Assembly: GCF_022539505.1 (NCBI RefSeq)
Contig: NC_061508.1
Coordinates: 262,576,736-262,640,735 of the forward strand
DNA from: Lolium rigidum
Lineage: Eukaryota; Streptophyta; Magnoliopsida; Poales; Poaceae
Length of the DNA: 64,000 nt
Direction: 5' to 3'
Numbering within the stretch: position 1 is the first letter of the stretch; each line of letters begins with the position of its first letter. The position numbers were made by a program, and so were the translations under genes. Shown here piece by piece: positions 11,326 to 23,103 of the stretch. The notes below the pieces were generated by a model, which was not told where the DNA came from, made no database searches, and saw nothing but the letters and a program-made list of their open reading frames with translations.

Positions 11326-11799
11326 ATGTCTTCTTCTTCTTCCTCCTCCGCCTCGTCAGTCTTCTCCGACTCTTCCTCATCTCGCGAGCCGACGCCGGAG
11401 TGGGGCTCGCTGGCGGCGCACGACATCCTCGCCGCATCAGAGTGGGACAAGGAGGACCACGAGCCCTACGTCTGGTCCGAGGACGACAAGTCCTTGACCA
11501 GTGGCGACGACGACCTTCAGTTCTTCGCCGATGGGGAGCTAGAAGCGACGAGCGAGGACGACTCGTTCTCGTGGGATGGCTACACTTCCTCCGAAGAGGA
11601 GGAAGAAGAAGACGACGACGACTCCCTTGAGGACTACCCGCCGGCGAAGCGCTTCTGCGCCGGATCGGATGATGACGACGACGACGACGACGACGAGGAG
11701 GAGGAGGCTCCCATAGAGGGCTATGGGAGCAGCGACGAGGAGCTCGCCGGCAGCAGCGCCGACGAGAGCTCCGACGACGAGGGCAGCGACGGCCCGTAG
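11326..11799 (+). CDS. Antisense acidic Ser/Asp/Glu-rich ORF of element C
   Basis: An intact 157-codon frame on the strand opposite to the pol genes, between integrase and the 3' LTR. It starts with a Ser run (MSSSSSSSASS), then REPTPEWGSLAAHDILAASEWDKEDHEPYVW, and alternates Ser with long Asp/Glu runs, including nine consecutive Asp near residue 110. It has no catalytic motif, signal peptide or membrane segment. Upstream are TATA-like words, and AATGAA lies about 115 bp downstream at 11912. Tat-lineage elements are known to carry extra, often antisense, ORFs here. I recall similar acidic proteins as frequent Triticeae predictions. Function is unknown. The longer frame from 11167 adds a Phe/Leu leader that looks like noncoding sequence. 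Confidence 0.6.
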   Translation: MSSSSSSSASSVFSDSSSSREPTPEWGSLAAHDILAASEWDKEDHEPYVWSEDDKSLTSGDDDLQFFADGELEATSEDDSFSWDGYTSSEEEEEEDDDDSLEDYPPAKRFCAGSDDDDDDDDDEEEEAPIEGYGSSDEELAGSSADESSDDEGSDGP

Positions 11800-12356
11800 A
11801 GTAGGGATGACTAGTATAGGTCTAGTGATAGTAGCAGATCGGCCGATAGGCCCTTCTTTTGTTCTTCCTCCCCTGAGCAATCGGCTCTTTCCTTGTAAGA
11901 AATCCTTTATTAATGAAGAAATATTCCCCAATTAATTCTGCTTCTTTGTCGATTTTGCCGATTGTCAAACGAAGTCGATCCACAAAGAACCGATGGCAGG
12001 GCATCGGCTTATGCCATAAACATGCTTTAAGGCCATAAAAGTTGCCTATTCACGCGGTCAACAGATCCAATTCGTGTCCACGCCATCTCCCGGTCTCAAA
12101 CGCACAGATTCAGCAAAATCCACGGGAAAAATACCTCAGGTGCCATGAATTCTGGCATGATCTAATCCGCTCCATTGAGTTTTGCTCTTCTAGAGTCGAT
12201 GGCTACACATCGGCTTTTTCATTATTCTAAAGTCGATGTCCGTACATCGGCTATACTGGTATCCATATTTCTCAAGTCAATGTCTGCGCATCGGCTAAGA
12301 TTCGTATAAAAAAATTTCACTGGCCGATTTCCAATCGGCCCCCCTTCATACTTCAT
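11800..12356 (-). repeat. 3' non-coding region of C with imperfect ATCGGC/GCCGAT repeats
   Basis: This stretch between integrase and the antisense ORF repeats words such as GTCGATG-N-CATCGGCT. Three copies about 45-60 bp apart (around 12195, 12231 and 12276) form an imperfect tandem array. Such arrays are common between pol and the 3' LTR in Tat elements. Confidence 0.55.
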
Positions 12357-15300
12357 TTACTGGTCATCCCACATGCTTGGGAAATACTTCTTGAGGTGTT
12401 GACCATTGACGGCTACTGGGAACTTAACGCCGTCCAGCTGCTCCAGCATGTATGCATTACCCTTCAAGGCCTGGATGACTTTGTACGGACCGTGCCAATT
12501 AGGAGACCATTTGCCATATGCTTTGTCCTTGGTTCCTAATGGCAACACAGCTTCCCACACTAGATCACCAACTTGAAACTCCTTTGGTCTAACCTTCTTA
12601 TTGTATGCACGAGCTACCCTGGCTTTGTTCTCTTTAATCTTCTCCAACGACCAAAGTCTAAGTTCCGTTGTATCCTCAATAGTGTCACTCATCAAAGCTG
12701 CATATTCTTCAGCTGTTAGATCATTCTGAAACGTGACACGTCTTGATCCAGCCGAAATTTCCCAAGGTAATACGGCTTCCTGCCCATAGACAAGCTGGTA
12801 TGGCGAAGTTTTTATAGCCCCATGGCACGACATGCGGTAGGCCCACAAAGCTTCTGATAACGTTTCATGCCAATCCCTAGGGTTCTCGTCAATTTTCCTC
12901 TTGATCAGCTTGATCAGGCTCTGATTGGACGCTTCAGCTTGCCCGTTGGCTTGAGCATAGTATGGAGATGATCGGATCAGCTTAATCCCCGTGTCATCAC
13001 AGAACTTTCTGAATTCTTTAGAAACAAAGACCGAACCTCCATCGGTCGTGATGGTTTGGGGAATTCCGAACCTATGAATGACGTGTTCTTTCACAAACTT
13101 GATCACATCTTCTGATTTCACCTTCTTCATAGGGACGGCCTCCACCCACCTGGTGAAGTAATCCGTAATGACCAAAATCCATTCATGTTTCTTGCTCGAC
13201 GCCGGATGGATTTTGCCGATCATATCCATGCCCCACCCTCGAAACGGCCATGGCTTGATGATAGGGTTCATTGCTGATGCGGGTACCATCTGAATCTTCC
13301 CGAACATCTGGCACGCTTGGCACCCCTTGTAGTACTTGAAGCAATCCTCAAGCATGGTGGGCCAATAAAACCCTGATCGCCTAATTAGCCACTTCATCTT
13401 ATGAGCCGACTGGTGAGTTCCACAGGCGCCTTCATGCACCTCATGTAAGAGCCGATTAGACTCAGTTGGTCCCAGACACTTGAGTAGTAACCCTTCCAAC
13501 GTCCTGTAGAACATGTCGTCTCCTATGAGGACATACTTCATGGCCTTGTATCTTATCCGTTTAGGTGCCCCCCGAGCCGAATCTTTTAAGTAATTGAAGA
13601 TTTCGGCTCTCCAATCATCCTGTTCCAGGAACTGCACCTGAACTTCTGACCCTTCTGATATGTCCTTATAGCCTGACGCCATTTGTGCGAGATCGTTGGC
13701 CTCGGTATTTCGGGATCTTGGGACCCAATTAAAGTTGATGTACCGAAACCGTGTCATCAACTCACGGCATTCCATCCAATATGGGAAAAGCGATTCACTT
13801 TCGCACTTGTATTCATCCGTGAGTCGGTTAATCACCAACTTCGAGTCTCCAAAAAGCTCTACCGCTTCGCCCGGCTTCCAGCAGCAACTCCATTCCCTTA
13901 CGTACTCGCCTCATACTCGGCGACATTGTTGGTGCAAGGGGTAGATAGTCCGATGGAGAAGGAGTACATTGCCCCCGAGGCGACACGAGCGGAATGCCGA
14001 TGCCACAACCATCGTCACAAGCCGATCCATCGAAGAACATAGCCCATGCACGTATAGATAGCGCTGCTATATTGGTATTGATCCGTTCGGCTATAAGATC
14101 GGCCAACGCTTGTCCCTTGACTGCTTTCGCAGGCTGATACCGAAGATCGAACTCTGATAACGCAAACATCCACTTGCCAAGTCGTCCTTTCAAAACAGGG
14201 GCCGACAGCATGTGCTTGACAACGTCTGACTTGCATATGACGATGATCTCTGCCGTCAAAAGGATGTGATGAAGCTTGGTGCAGGTGAAGAACGAGGCAA
14301 AGGCAAAGCTTCTCGACCTCGGGATACCTTGTCTCCGCGTCCAACATCCTTCTGCCGAGGTAGAAAACGACCTTTTCAACACCCTCATAGAGTTGCACCA
14401 CCACCGAAGCGATGGACGTGTCGACTACTCGACAAGTAGATATAGAACGGCCTGTCTTGTTGGGGCGGAACTAGCACGAGCTGCGTTGTCGGATACCGCT
14501 TAATCTCATCAAATGCCTCGCTGTCGTTCGCCCCCAGTGAAACTCGTCATCAGATTTAATTTTCACCAGTGCTATGAACGGCTCGATTCGTCCTGACAGG
14601 TTAGAGATGAACCGTCGGACAAAATTGATCTTGCCGATGAGACGTTGGAGCTCCTTCTTCGTGGTGGGCGGCTGCATGGTACGCACTGCCTCTTGATTTT
14701 TCAGGCCGATCTCAATTCCCCGTTCATGAACCAGAAAACCTAGGAGCCTGACCAGCCGTCACACCAAAAGCACACTTCTTTGGATTCATTCTCAGTCCAA
14801 ACTTCCGAGTTCGGTCTAGGATGCGTCGCAAATCATCCAAGTGTCCTTCCATGGAGACAGATTTGACTGCCACGTCATCGATGTAGATTTCCACCAACTT
14901 GCCGATCAGATCGTGAAATATATAATTCATGGCTCTTTGGTACGTTGCACCAGCATTCTTCAACCCAAAGGTCATGACTACATATTCAAACAAGCCTACT
15001 GCCCTGGTACTCGAATGCGGTCTTGTGTATATCTTCCGGAGCCATGAAGATTTGGTTATAGCCGGCGTTGCCGTCCATGAAGCTCAACACCTTGTGGCCA
15101 GTCGCTGCATTGATCAACGTTTCGCTCACAGGCATCGGATATTCATCTTTTGGAGTGGCTCTGTTGAGATCTCGGAAATCGATGGCCACACGCCATCGGC
15201 CGTCCTTCTTTTCTACAGGAACGATACTGGAGATCCATTCAGCATACCTGCATGGCCTGATGAACCCAGCGGCCAACATCTTCTCAATCTCTTTCTTGAC

Positions 15301-15432
15301 CTCTTCCAGAATTTCGGCCTTCATCTGACGTGCTCGTTGTTGGAACGGCCGAAATCCCTTCTTAAGGGGGAGCCGATGCTCAATGATGCTCCTGTCTAAC
15401 CCGGGCATTTCGTGTAATCCCATGCAAAGCAA
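12357..15432 (-). pseudogene. RT-RNase H-integrase of element C (Tat-lineage pol)
   Basis: Read on the minus strand. RT begins near 15432 with EMPGLDRSIIEHRLPL, then RWRVAIDFRDLNRATPKDEYP and the active-site block IYIDDVAVKS near 14875. RNase H spans about 14400-13690 (FALSEFDLRYQPAKAVKGQALADL). Integrase has an H-H-C-C zinc region (HEVHEGACGTH to CQACQ, about 13445-13310) and a DDE core (GMDMIGK near 13230, TTDGGSVF near 13050, NGQAEASNQ near 12940). The last frame (12357-13838, 493 codons) is open. Breaks near 14990, 14735, 14460 and 13850 split the rest. Inactive as read, but some breaks may be sequence errors. Confidence 0.88.
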
Positions 15433-15445
15433 TCTGGGTATTCTT

Positions 15446-16294
15446 TTAACGAGCTATCATCCGACTCCTAAGATGTGGATCTAACTTCTTGCTGATAAAA
15501 GTTGGTCGCGGCTTATCCCCAGGTCCGATGTCGACTTCTTCTAGCTCATCAGCCGATGTAAACCCATACCCTAGCTTTCCGTCACCCGTTACATCGACAC
15601 TAAATTCAGGGAGAACGTGTGGTAAGGATAATACGGGCCGATTGCTGGAATCGGCCTTCATCTTGATTGTAACCGGGACTTTTTGGAATTGTCGGGGCCG
15701 ATCGCGTGGAACGGCTTCCTCCTTGTCCTCGCTATGAGAGCAGCTGCCCTCGTCTCTGTCCTTACCAGGGTGGCGCCCAAGTCCTACCACGTTGATGTTG
15801 AACGAGAATCTTGGCTGGCACCTCCCAGGGTATGTGCATTCCACCATGTCAACGGTGTATGCCGATGAATTCGGCACTTTTGGTGCTGTCAATGTGAATG
15901 GCAGCGGTGGACGGGACTGGAGTGGCATCTCTCCTTGGTAAGTCCCGAGAGCTGGTCCTGACGGAGAGTACTGATGCCACATGATTTCCTGGATCACCCG
16001 CAGAGCGACACGCTCCAAAGTGTTCACCAGGCTCTCAGAATGGCGGTGTAGCGAATGAGCTACCATGAAGTTAACCTCCTGACGCAGGGACCTGGTGCGT
16101 TCTTCTGACGGGGCGGACAGGTCCACCCCATCGAGCGCGCCTTCAGGTGAGAACCCTTTCCACCGGATGCCGTGTGAGCGGGTTCTGTGAAAAGAGCCGA
16201 TGAGGTCGGCTTCGAGGATCGCTTTGACCTCGTCATACTTCTTCTTAAGCTCCTCGGTCAGATCCTCGTACGTGACTGGGGTGCCGTCCGCCAT
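15446..16294 (-). pseudogene. Shortened gag of element C
   Basis: It starts at minus-strand ATG 16294 (MADGTPVTYEDLTEELKKKYDE). About 110 residues of typical Tat gag N-terminus lead to RVIQEIMWHQYSPSGPALGTYQGEMP and then to a spacer (SFNINVVG, KVPVTIKMKADSSNRP) and an acidic linker ending at GYGFTSADELEEVDIGPGDKPRPTFISKKL. That linker normally lies just before RT. The capsid core, CCHC knuckle and protease are not seen, so about 1-1.5 kb seems deleted. The frame joins RT through two shifts, at 15450-15453 and 15411-15412. Confidence 0.7.
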
Positions 16295-16332
16295 CTCAGA
16301 TGTAGATGGCGATGCGGTTGATGTCGAAGACG

Positions 16333-16350
16333 GTCCCACCGGGCGTGCCA
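16333..16350 (-). other. Primer-binding site of C
   Basis: On the minus strand TGGCACGCCCGGTGGGAC follows the 5' LTR after 5 nt. A TGGCxCGCCC(G/A)GTGGGAC site is usual for Tat-type and RIRE2-type grass Gypsy elements. It sets the minus orientation. Confidence 0.75.
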
Positions 16351-16355
16351 GAATG

Positions 16356-17519
16356 TGTTGCGGTCGGAAACCCACCGGCGAGCGGCGACGGGCAACACGA
16401 GTAGAGCCGGGAGGCTCCCGAGACTCGCGGCTGGCCCTGGTCCCTCCGAGCGACGGCCCGCAAAGACTCGGCACGCACGTCCGATGCTCGGTGCAGGGCG
16501 TGCCACCCGACCTATACCGGTCGGGAAGGTGATGGAGATGCCTCGCTTAGTTTCCTCGCATGGCATACACGTAAACATTAAATACGAGCCTCGATCGGCT
16601 CTCAGGTTGTCTCGTGAATCGGCTCAAAGAGCCGATCCACCCATGATTCGCACGAGGTGCACGAATATATGGTGGTCCCGCTTGATCAATATAAAGCTAA
16701 AATGATCTACTACGATTTAGGGTTTTCACCACATAATCGGAACGTCCTACTCGTGATTGAGCTCGGCGGCCACGCACGGTGATCGTAAACCGTCCCTAGA
16801 CAAGGCCTAAAAACCAACACGAGGTTGATCCCCGAAACATCCCGTCTAGGGCTAGCAAACTACACCCTACGCGCCATCGGATCCTTCAATCCGTTTGTAA
16901 GGCCTAACTATGCAGATATTAAACTAATCCTTGAAGAACAAGGAGCAATCATAACGGATCGGATCTACTAAATAATGATCAAGCGGGGTGCCGCCCCTAC
17001 ACCTAAGATAGGTGTAAGGGTGGCTAGATGTCTCAGGGTTGCACGACGACAGCATGTAATACGATGAACAATGCTAACCCTAACACATCTAAGATAACTA
17101 CGTTGCTCGCCATCAAAAAGGCTTCAGTACGAGCAACACATGAACAGACGAATAAACTTGTACTCGCCTAGATCACAAGATGCGATCTAGGCAGCATGAT
17201 GCTTACCCGGAAGAAACCCTCGAGACAAGGGAGTTGGCGATGCGCCTAGATTGGTTTGTGGTGAACGTGATTGTTGTTTATTTCATAAACCCTAGATACA
17301 TATTTATAGTCCGTAGACTTTCTAACGTGGGAATAATCCCAACCGTGCACGAGCCAAACTCTAACTAACCAACACGTATCCTACTATATTACAGATACAC
17401 AGGCAAACTAGCCCAAACTTTGCATATAAGGCCGATTCACGTATATTCTTCCATGTATATTCTTCAAGCCCATCTTGATCGCGGCCCACCTCTAACTCGG
17501 TCAAATTCTGGTGATAACA
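16356..17519 (-). repeat. 5' LTR of element C (right copy)
   Basis: Runs from TGTTGCGGTCGG to GGTGATAACA, 1164 bp, followed by the target duplication GATAT. Gag reads away from it on the minus strand. Confidence 0.92.
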
Positions 17520-17524
17520 GATAT

Positions 17525-18957
17525 TGATGCTTCGTCTCTTGATAATACTTGATTCACACTTTCTGCGCCTAGCTGAAAGGCGTTAAAGAAAAGCGCTTAT
17601 GGGAGACAACCCATGATTTTACTACAGCACTTTTGTTTTATATTTGAGTCTTGGAAGTTGTTACTACTGTAGCAACCTCTCCTTATCTTAATTTTGTTGC
17701 ATTGTTGTGCCAAGTAAAGTCTTTGATAGTAAGGTTCATACTAGATTTGGATTACTGCGCAGAAACAGATTTCTTTCTGTCACGAATCTGGGTTGAATTC
17801 TCTGTAGGTAACTCAGAAAATTCTGCCAATTTACGTGAGTGATCCTCAGATATGTATACAACTTTAATTCAATTTGAGCATTTTCATTTGAGCAAGTTTG
17901 GTGCCTCGTAAAAATTCGTCTTTACGGACTGTTCTGTTTTGACAGATTCTACCTTTTATTTCGCATTGCCTGTTTTGCTATGCTTGATGGATTTCTTTAT
18001 TCCATTAACTTTCAGTAGCTTTGTGCAATGTCCAGAAGTGTTAAAGAATGATTATGTCACCTCTGAACATGTGAATTTTGATTATCACTAACTCTCTAAT
18101 GAGTTGTTTTGAGTTTGGTGTGAAGGAAGTTTTCAAGGATCAAGAGAGGAGGATGATACAATATGATCAAGGAGAGTGAAAGCTCTAAGCTTGGGGATGC
18201 CCCCGGTGGTTCATCCCTGCATATTTCAAGAAGACTCAAGCATCTAAGCTTGGGGATGCCCAAGGCATCCCCTTCTTCATCGACAACATTATCAGGTTCC
18301 TCTAGTGAAACTATATTTTTATTCCATCACATCTTATGTGCTTTACTTGAAGCGTCTGTATGTTTTTATTTTTGTTTTTTTTGAATAAAGTTGGATCCTA
18401 GCATTCATTGTGTGGGAGAGAGACATGCTCTGCTGTTGCATATGGACAAATATGTCCTTGGCTTTACTCATAATGTTCATGGCGAAGGTTGAAACTGCTT
18501 CGTTAATTGTTATATGGTTGGAAACGGAAAATGCTACATGTGGTAATTGGTAAAATGTCTTGAATAATTTGATACTTGGCAATTGTTATAGCTCATGTTT
18601 AAGCTCTTGCATCATATACTTTGCACCTATTAGTGAAGAAATACATAGAGCTTGTTGAAATTTGGTTTGCATGATTGGTCTCTCTAAAGTCAAGATATTT
18701 TCTAGTAAGGGTTTGAGCAATAAGGATGACAGTGTAGAGTCTTATAATGCTTGCAATATGTTTTTATGTGAGTTTTGCTGTACAGGTTCATACTTGTGTT
18801 TGCTTCAAATAACCTTGCTAGCCTAAGCCTTGTATTGAGAGGGATTACTTCTCGTGCATCCAAATCCTTGAGCCAATAACTATGCCATTTGTGTCCACCA
18901 TACCTACCTACTACATGGTATTTCTCCGCCATTCCAAAGTAAATTGCTTGAGTGCTA
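17525..18957 (+). other. End of B gag-protease frame and 3' non-coding region of B
   Basis: Positions 17525-17552 complete the B reading frame (DASSLDNT, stop). The rest is the long AT-rich non-coding region of this Sabrina-like element. It contains two polypurine-like words CTAAGCTTGGGGATGC at 18185-18200 and 18244-18259. From about 18813 it contains a block conserved in A and D. It is cut at 18957 by D. Confidence 0.75.
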
Positions 18958-20353
18958 TGATACGTCCAAAACGTATCTACTTTCCCGAACACTTTTGCTA
19001 TTGTTTTGCCTCTAATTTGTGTATTTTGGATGCAACTAACACGGACTAACGCTGTTTTCAGCAGAACTGCTCTGGTGTCTCGTTTTTGTGCGGAAATCCA
19101 ACTTTCGGGAAAAACCTCGGAATTTATGCGAAGGCCCTATTTTCCCAGGAAACTAACGGAGCCGGAAGGGCAATTGAAGTGGAGGCCCGAGGGCCCCACA
19201 CCATGGGGCGGCGCGGCCCAGGGGGGGCCCGCGCGGCCCTGTGGTGTGGCCCCCTCGGCCGGCCTCCGACGCCCTCTTTCGGACTACTTATTCGCCTCGA
19301 CCTAAAAACACCAGGAGAAAAGTCGAAGTCGCCAGAAACCCTCCAGAACGCCGCCACATCGCGAAACTCCGTCGCGGGAGCCAGAAGTCTCCGTTCTGCA
19401 CTCCGCCGGGACGGGAATTGGAGGAGATCATCGCCGCCATCACCGCCATCACCTCTACATCAACCAGCCATGTTTCCCCCATCCATGTGTGAGTAATTCC
19501 CCCGCTGTAGGCCGAAGGGGATGGTAGGGATTGGATGAGATTGGTCATGTAATAGCATAAGATTGTTAGGGCATAGTGCCTAGTGTCCGTTATTGGTACT
19601 TTGATGATATTGTTGCAACTTGTTATGCTTAATGCTTGTCACTAGGGCCCGAGTGCCATGATCTCAGATCTGAACATGTTATTGTTTCATGAAGATAATC
19701 ATTGTTTATGGTCTTATCTATAAGTTGTATACACATGTCGTCGTCCGGAACCGATGGCCCCGAAGTGACGGAAATCGGGACAACCGGAGGGAATGGTAGC
19801 GATGTGAGGATCACATGTGTTCACGGAGTGTTAATGCTTTGCTCCGGTACTTTATTAAAAGGAGTACCTTAATATCCAGTAGTTTCCTTGAGGCCCGGCT
19901 GCCACCGGCTGGTAGGACAAAAGATGTTGTGCAAGTTTCTCATTGCGAGCACGCACGACTATATATGGAACACATGCCTATTGATTGCTTTGTACTTGGA
20001 CACCGTTTTATTATTATCCGCAAATGCCCCGCTATGATTGTTACATGAGTTTCTCTCATCCATGCAACGCCCGTCATCCGTCCCCGTGCCTACGTATTTT
20101 AATCCTGCCGTTTACTATAATCACTACCGCTTGTCTCGTTACTCCGCCATGTTATTTCACTACTGCTATCGCTATAAAACTCGTTACTACTCGATAAACT
20201 CTTGCGAGCAAGTCCGTTTCCAGTGCAACTCGAATTGACAACTCCGTTGTTAAGGCTTCCAAGTGTTCTTTGTCTCCCCTTGTGTCGAATCAATAAATTG
20301 GGTTTTACTTCCCTCGAAGACTCGTTGCGATCCCCTATACTTGTGGGTCATCA
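18958..20353 (+). repeat. 5' LTR of element D
   Basis: Runs from TGATACGTCCAAAACG to GTGGGTCATCA. It holds a GC-rich hairpin with perfect outer arms CCACACCA (19196-19203) and TGGTGTGG (19242-19249). Confidence 0.93.
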
Positions 20354-20364
20354 AGACTATTTTC

Positions 20365-20383
20365 CGGCGCCGTTGCCGGGGAG
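20365..20383 (+). other. Primer-binding site of D
   Basis: CGGCGCCGTTGCCGGGGAG lies 11 nt after the 5' LTR. It is the same site as in B except that the first base is C instead of T. Confidence 0.75.
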
Positions 20384-20440
20384 CATAGCTTTATTTGGAA
20401 GTTCACTTGGATTAATATTGTTCGCTGCAAATTCTCCATC

Positions 20441-23103
20441 ATGGGTAAACCTCGCGATACTAAGATCGCCATATTACCATCCACTACAAGAAAAGGTACA
20501 ATTCGAGTACCTCCGCTACACTTGATTCACCATCCGTGATTGATAAACTTGTTTCACCGCCACATGCTTCGCATGTGGGTACATCTGCTGAATCTGAACA
20601 CTCTCATAATATTGATAATGTTTCTGCTGTGCTTGATGATAGTGGTTCATTGGGATCCTTTCTAGATGCTACAATTGCTAGGTCTAGACAAATTGAAAAT
20701 ACTGAAACTCCTAATGCTACTACACCTGTTAGTTCACCTGAACTTGGTTATTTTAGTGATGATCCCGAGGAAGATTATGTGGAGCTTGATGATGATTTTA
20801 TTGAAAAATGCAATGCTACTACTGATGCAAGAAAAATTAAAAAGTTGCTTGCAGAACATACTCGTTAGATATAAACCGTCTCCCGATCCTAAATTTGCCA
20901 CATCTCCTATAAACATTAGGGATAAAGATTATGATTTTTCTCTTGATCTATCTCATATAGCTATTGTTGAGAAAACACCTTTCTGTGGTACTGAAAAAGA
21001 AAGTGCTGTTGAACACATGACTGAGTTATCTACTTTGAGTAGCTTGTTTTCTGATGACGTTAAGAAGCGTACTTACTTTGTTGCTAAAATATTTCCATTC
21101 TCATTGAAGGATGACGCTAAAACTTGGTATAATAATTTGCCACCTAGTTCTATTAAAAGTCCAAAAGAATTGCTTGCTGTTTTCTTTCGGAAATATTTTC
21201 CTGCTAGTGCTCAACATGCTGCTTTGCGAGAGAGTTTATAGTTTTGATCGAGGAGATGAAGAGAAATTGCCTGAGGCTTGGGCGAGATTTTGCTCTCTTA
21301 TTAGAGCTTTGCCTGACCATGATTTAGAAAAGCATGAATTACTTGATATATTTTATAGTGGACTAACCATTGATTCTAGGGCATACCTGGATAGTTGTGC
21401 TTGGTTGTGTTTTCGGAAAAGAACTCCGGACGACGCCGAAGAATTATTGGCTAAAATAGGCCGGAATTATGATGATTGGAATACGCCTGAACCAACTCCA
21501 ACGCCAATAGTGAAGAAGAGGGGTTTAATTAAATTGAATGATGAAGATATGAGGGAAGCCAAGAAGTCTCTCAAGGAGAAAGGTATTAAATCTGAAGATG
21601 TGAAGAATCTACCTCCTATTGAAGATATATGTGAGATAATTCCCCCTTCGTCCATGATTGAGGTAAACTCCCTTCAACGCTTTACTAGGGAAGATATTCC
21701 GTATTCGAAACCTCCTGCACAATGCTTAGATGAGTTTGATAATTATATTGTTAAGCAAGAAAATTTTAATATGAGGGTAGAGAATCATTTAATGGAAAAT
21801 TCTCAAGCTATTAGTGAATTGCATGGTATTGTGGAGAGAACCTCCAATGATGTTAAGATGCTTGTTAAACATTTTCAAATGATTCAAACTCAAATTGATC
21901 AACTCACTAAAGTGCAAAATGACTTGTTAGGGAATAATTCTAAAGAGAAACATGCTTATAAAGTAACAACTAGAGGTGGTGTCTCTACCCAGGATCCTCT
22001 ATATCCTGAAGGGCATCCCAAAAGAATTGAACAAGATTCTCAACGCATTGAACCTAGTGCTCATTCTAGGAAGAAAAAGAAGAAGAAACATAAAAATGTT
22101 GTAGAATCCTCCGAACCTCGCTAATGATCCTAATAGTATTTCTATTTCGATGCTGAAACCGAAAGTGGTAATGAACATGATAATGATAAAGATAATGATA
22201 AGAATGATACTCCCGATAAAGAAGAGGTCGAAGAAGAACCCGAGAAGCATGCTAAAAATAAAAAGTATACTAAAGAAGACTTTATTGCTGAGAAACATGG
22301 TAATGAAAGAGAACCTTGGGTGCAAAAGCAAATGCCTTTTCCTGCTAAGAAACTAAAATCAAAGGAAGAAGAACACTATAATAAATTTTGCGAATGGATG
22401 AAACCTTTATTCTTGCAAATCCCTTTGACTCGATGCCATTAAATTGCCTCCTTATTCAAAGTATATGAAAGATATTGTTACTAACAAAAGGAAAATCCCC
22501 AATGAGGAAATTTCCACTATGCTTGCTAATTACTCTTTCAATGGCAAAATTCCAAAGAAGTTGGGTGACCCAGGTATACCTACTATTCCTTGTTCTATTA
22601 AGAATAATTATGTTAAAACTGCTCTATGTGACTTGGGAGCCGGTGTTAGTGTTATGCCTTTTTCTCTTTATAAGAGACTTTACCTAGATAAGTTGATACC
22701 TCCCGATATATCTTTGCAAATGGCTGATAAATCTACTGCTATTCCTGTTGGTATATGTGAGAATGTTCCTGTTCAAGTTACTACTAATCGCTTGATATTA
22801 ACTGATTTTGTTGTGTTGGAAATGCCCGAAGATGATAATATGTCTATTATTCTTGGGAGACCTTTTCTTAACACCGCAGGGGCTGTTATTGATTGCAATA
22901 AAGGAAAGGTTACTTTCAATGTTGATGATAGGGAGCATACCGTTTATTTTCCCAAGAGGATTGAGAAGGCATGTGGAGTTAATACTATTTCTAATGTGAG
23001 AACTATCAAAGTGGGAACTATTGATTGTCCTATATATGAGCCTAAGGAAGAATATCACACTCTCGTGATTGGATCCATATCAATACAATTCAAGGTAACA
23101 TGA
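20441..23103 (+). pseudogene. gag-protease of element D
   Basis: It starts at ATG 20441 (MGKPRDTKIAILPS). The gag region has an acidic segment (about 20740-20830), a capsid-like block FPFSLKDDAKTWYNNLPPSS and KYFPAS (about 21100-21210), and a coiled-coil region (about 21730-21940). A Lys-rich stretch follows near 22070, then a retropepsin with CDLGAGVSVMP (about 22630) and IILGRPFLNTAGAVID (about 22850). It stops at 23103 without RT. Six frame breaks occur, near 20514, 20861, 21228, 22118, 22148 and 22430. Each falls on a CG that can be read as an altered CTG or CAG; see findings. Confidence 0.87.

Larger units (their letters stand above)
9865..17519 (-). mobile_element. Tat-lineage LTR retrotransposon C
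   Basis: A minus-strand Gypsy element of 7655 bp inside the gag-protease frame of B, bounded by GATAT at 9860-9864 and 17520-17524. LTRs of 1160 and 1164 bp begin TGTTGCGGTC and end GGTGATAACA. The order on the minus strand is 5' LTR, primer site TGGCACGCCCGGTGGGAC, shortened gag, RT, RNase H, integrase, a long 3' region with an antisense ORF, polypurine tract, 3' LTR. The primer site, integrase type and antisense extra ORF fit the Tat lineage. Several frame breaks are present. Confidence 0.9.
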
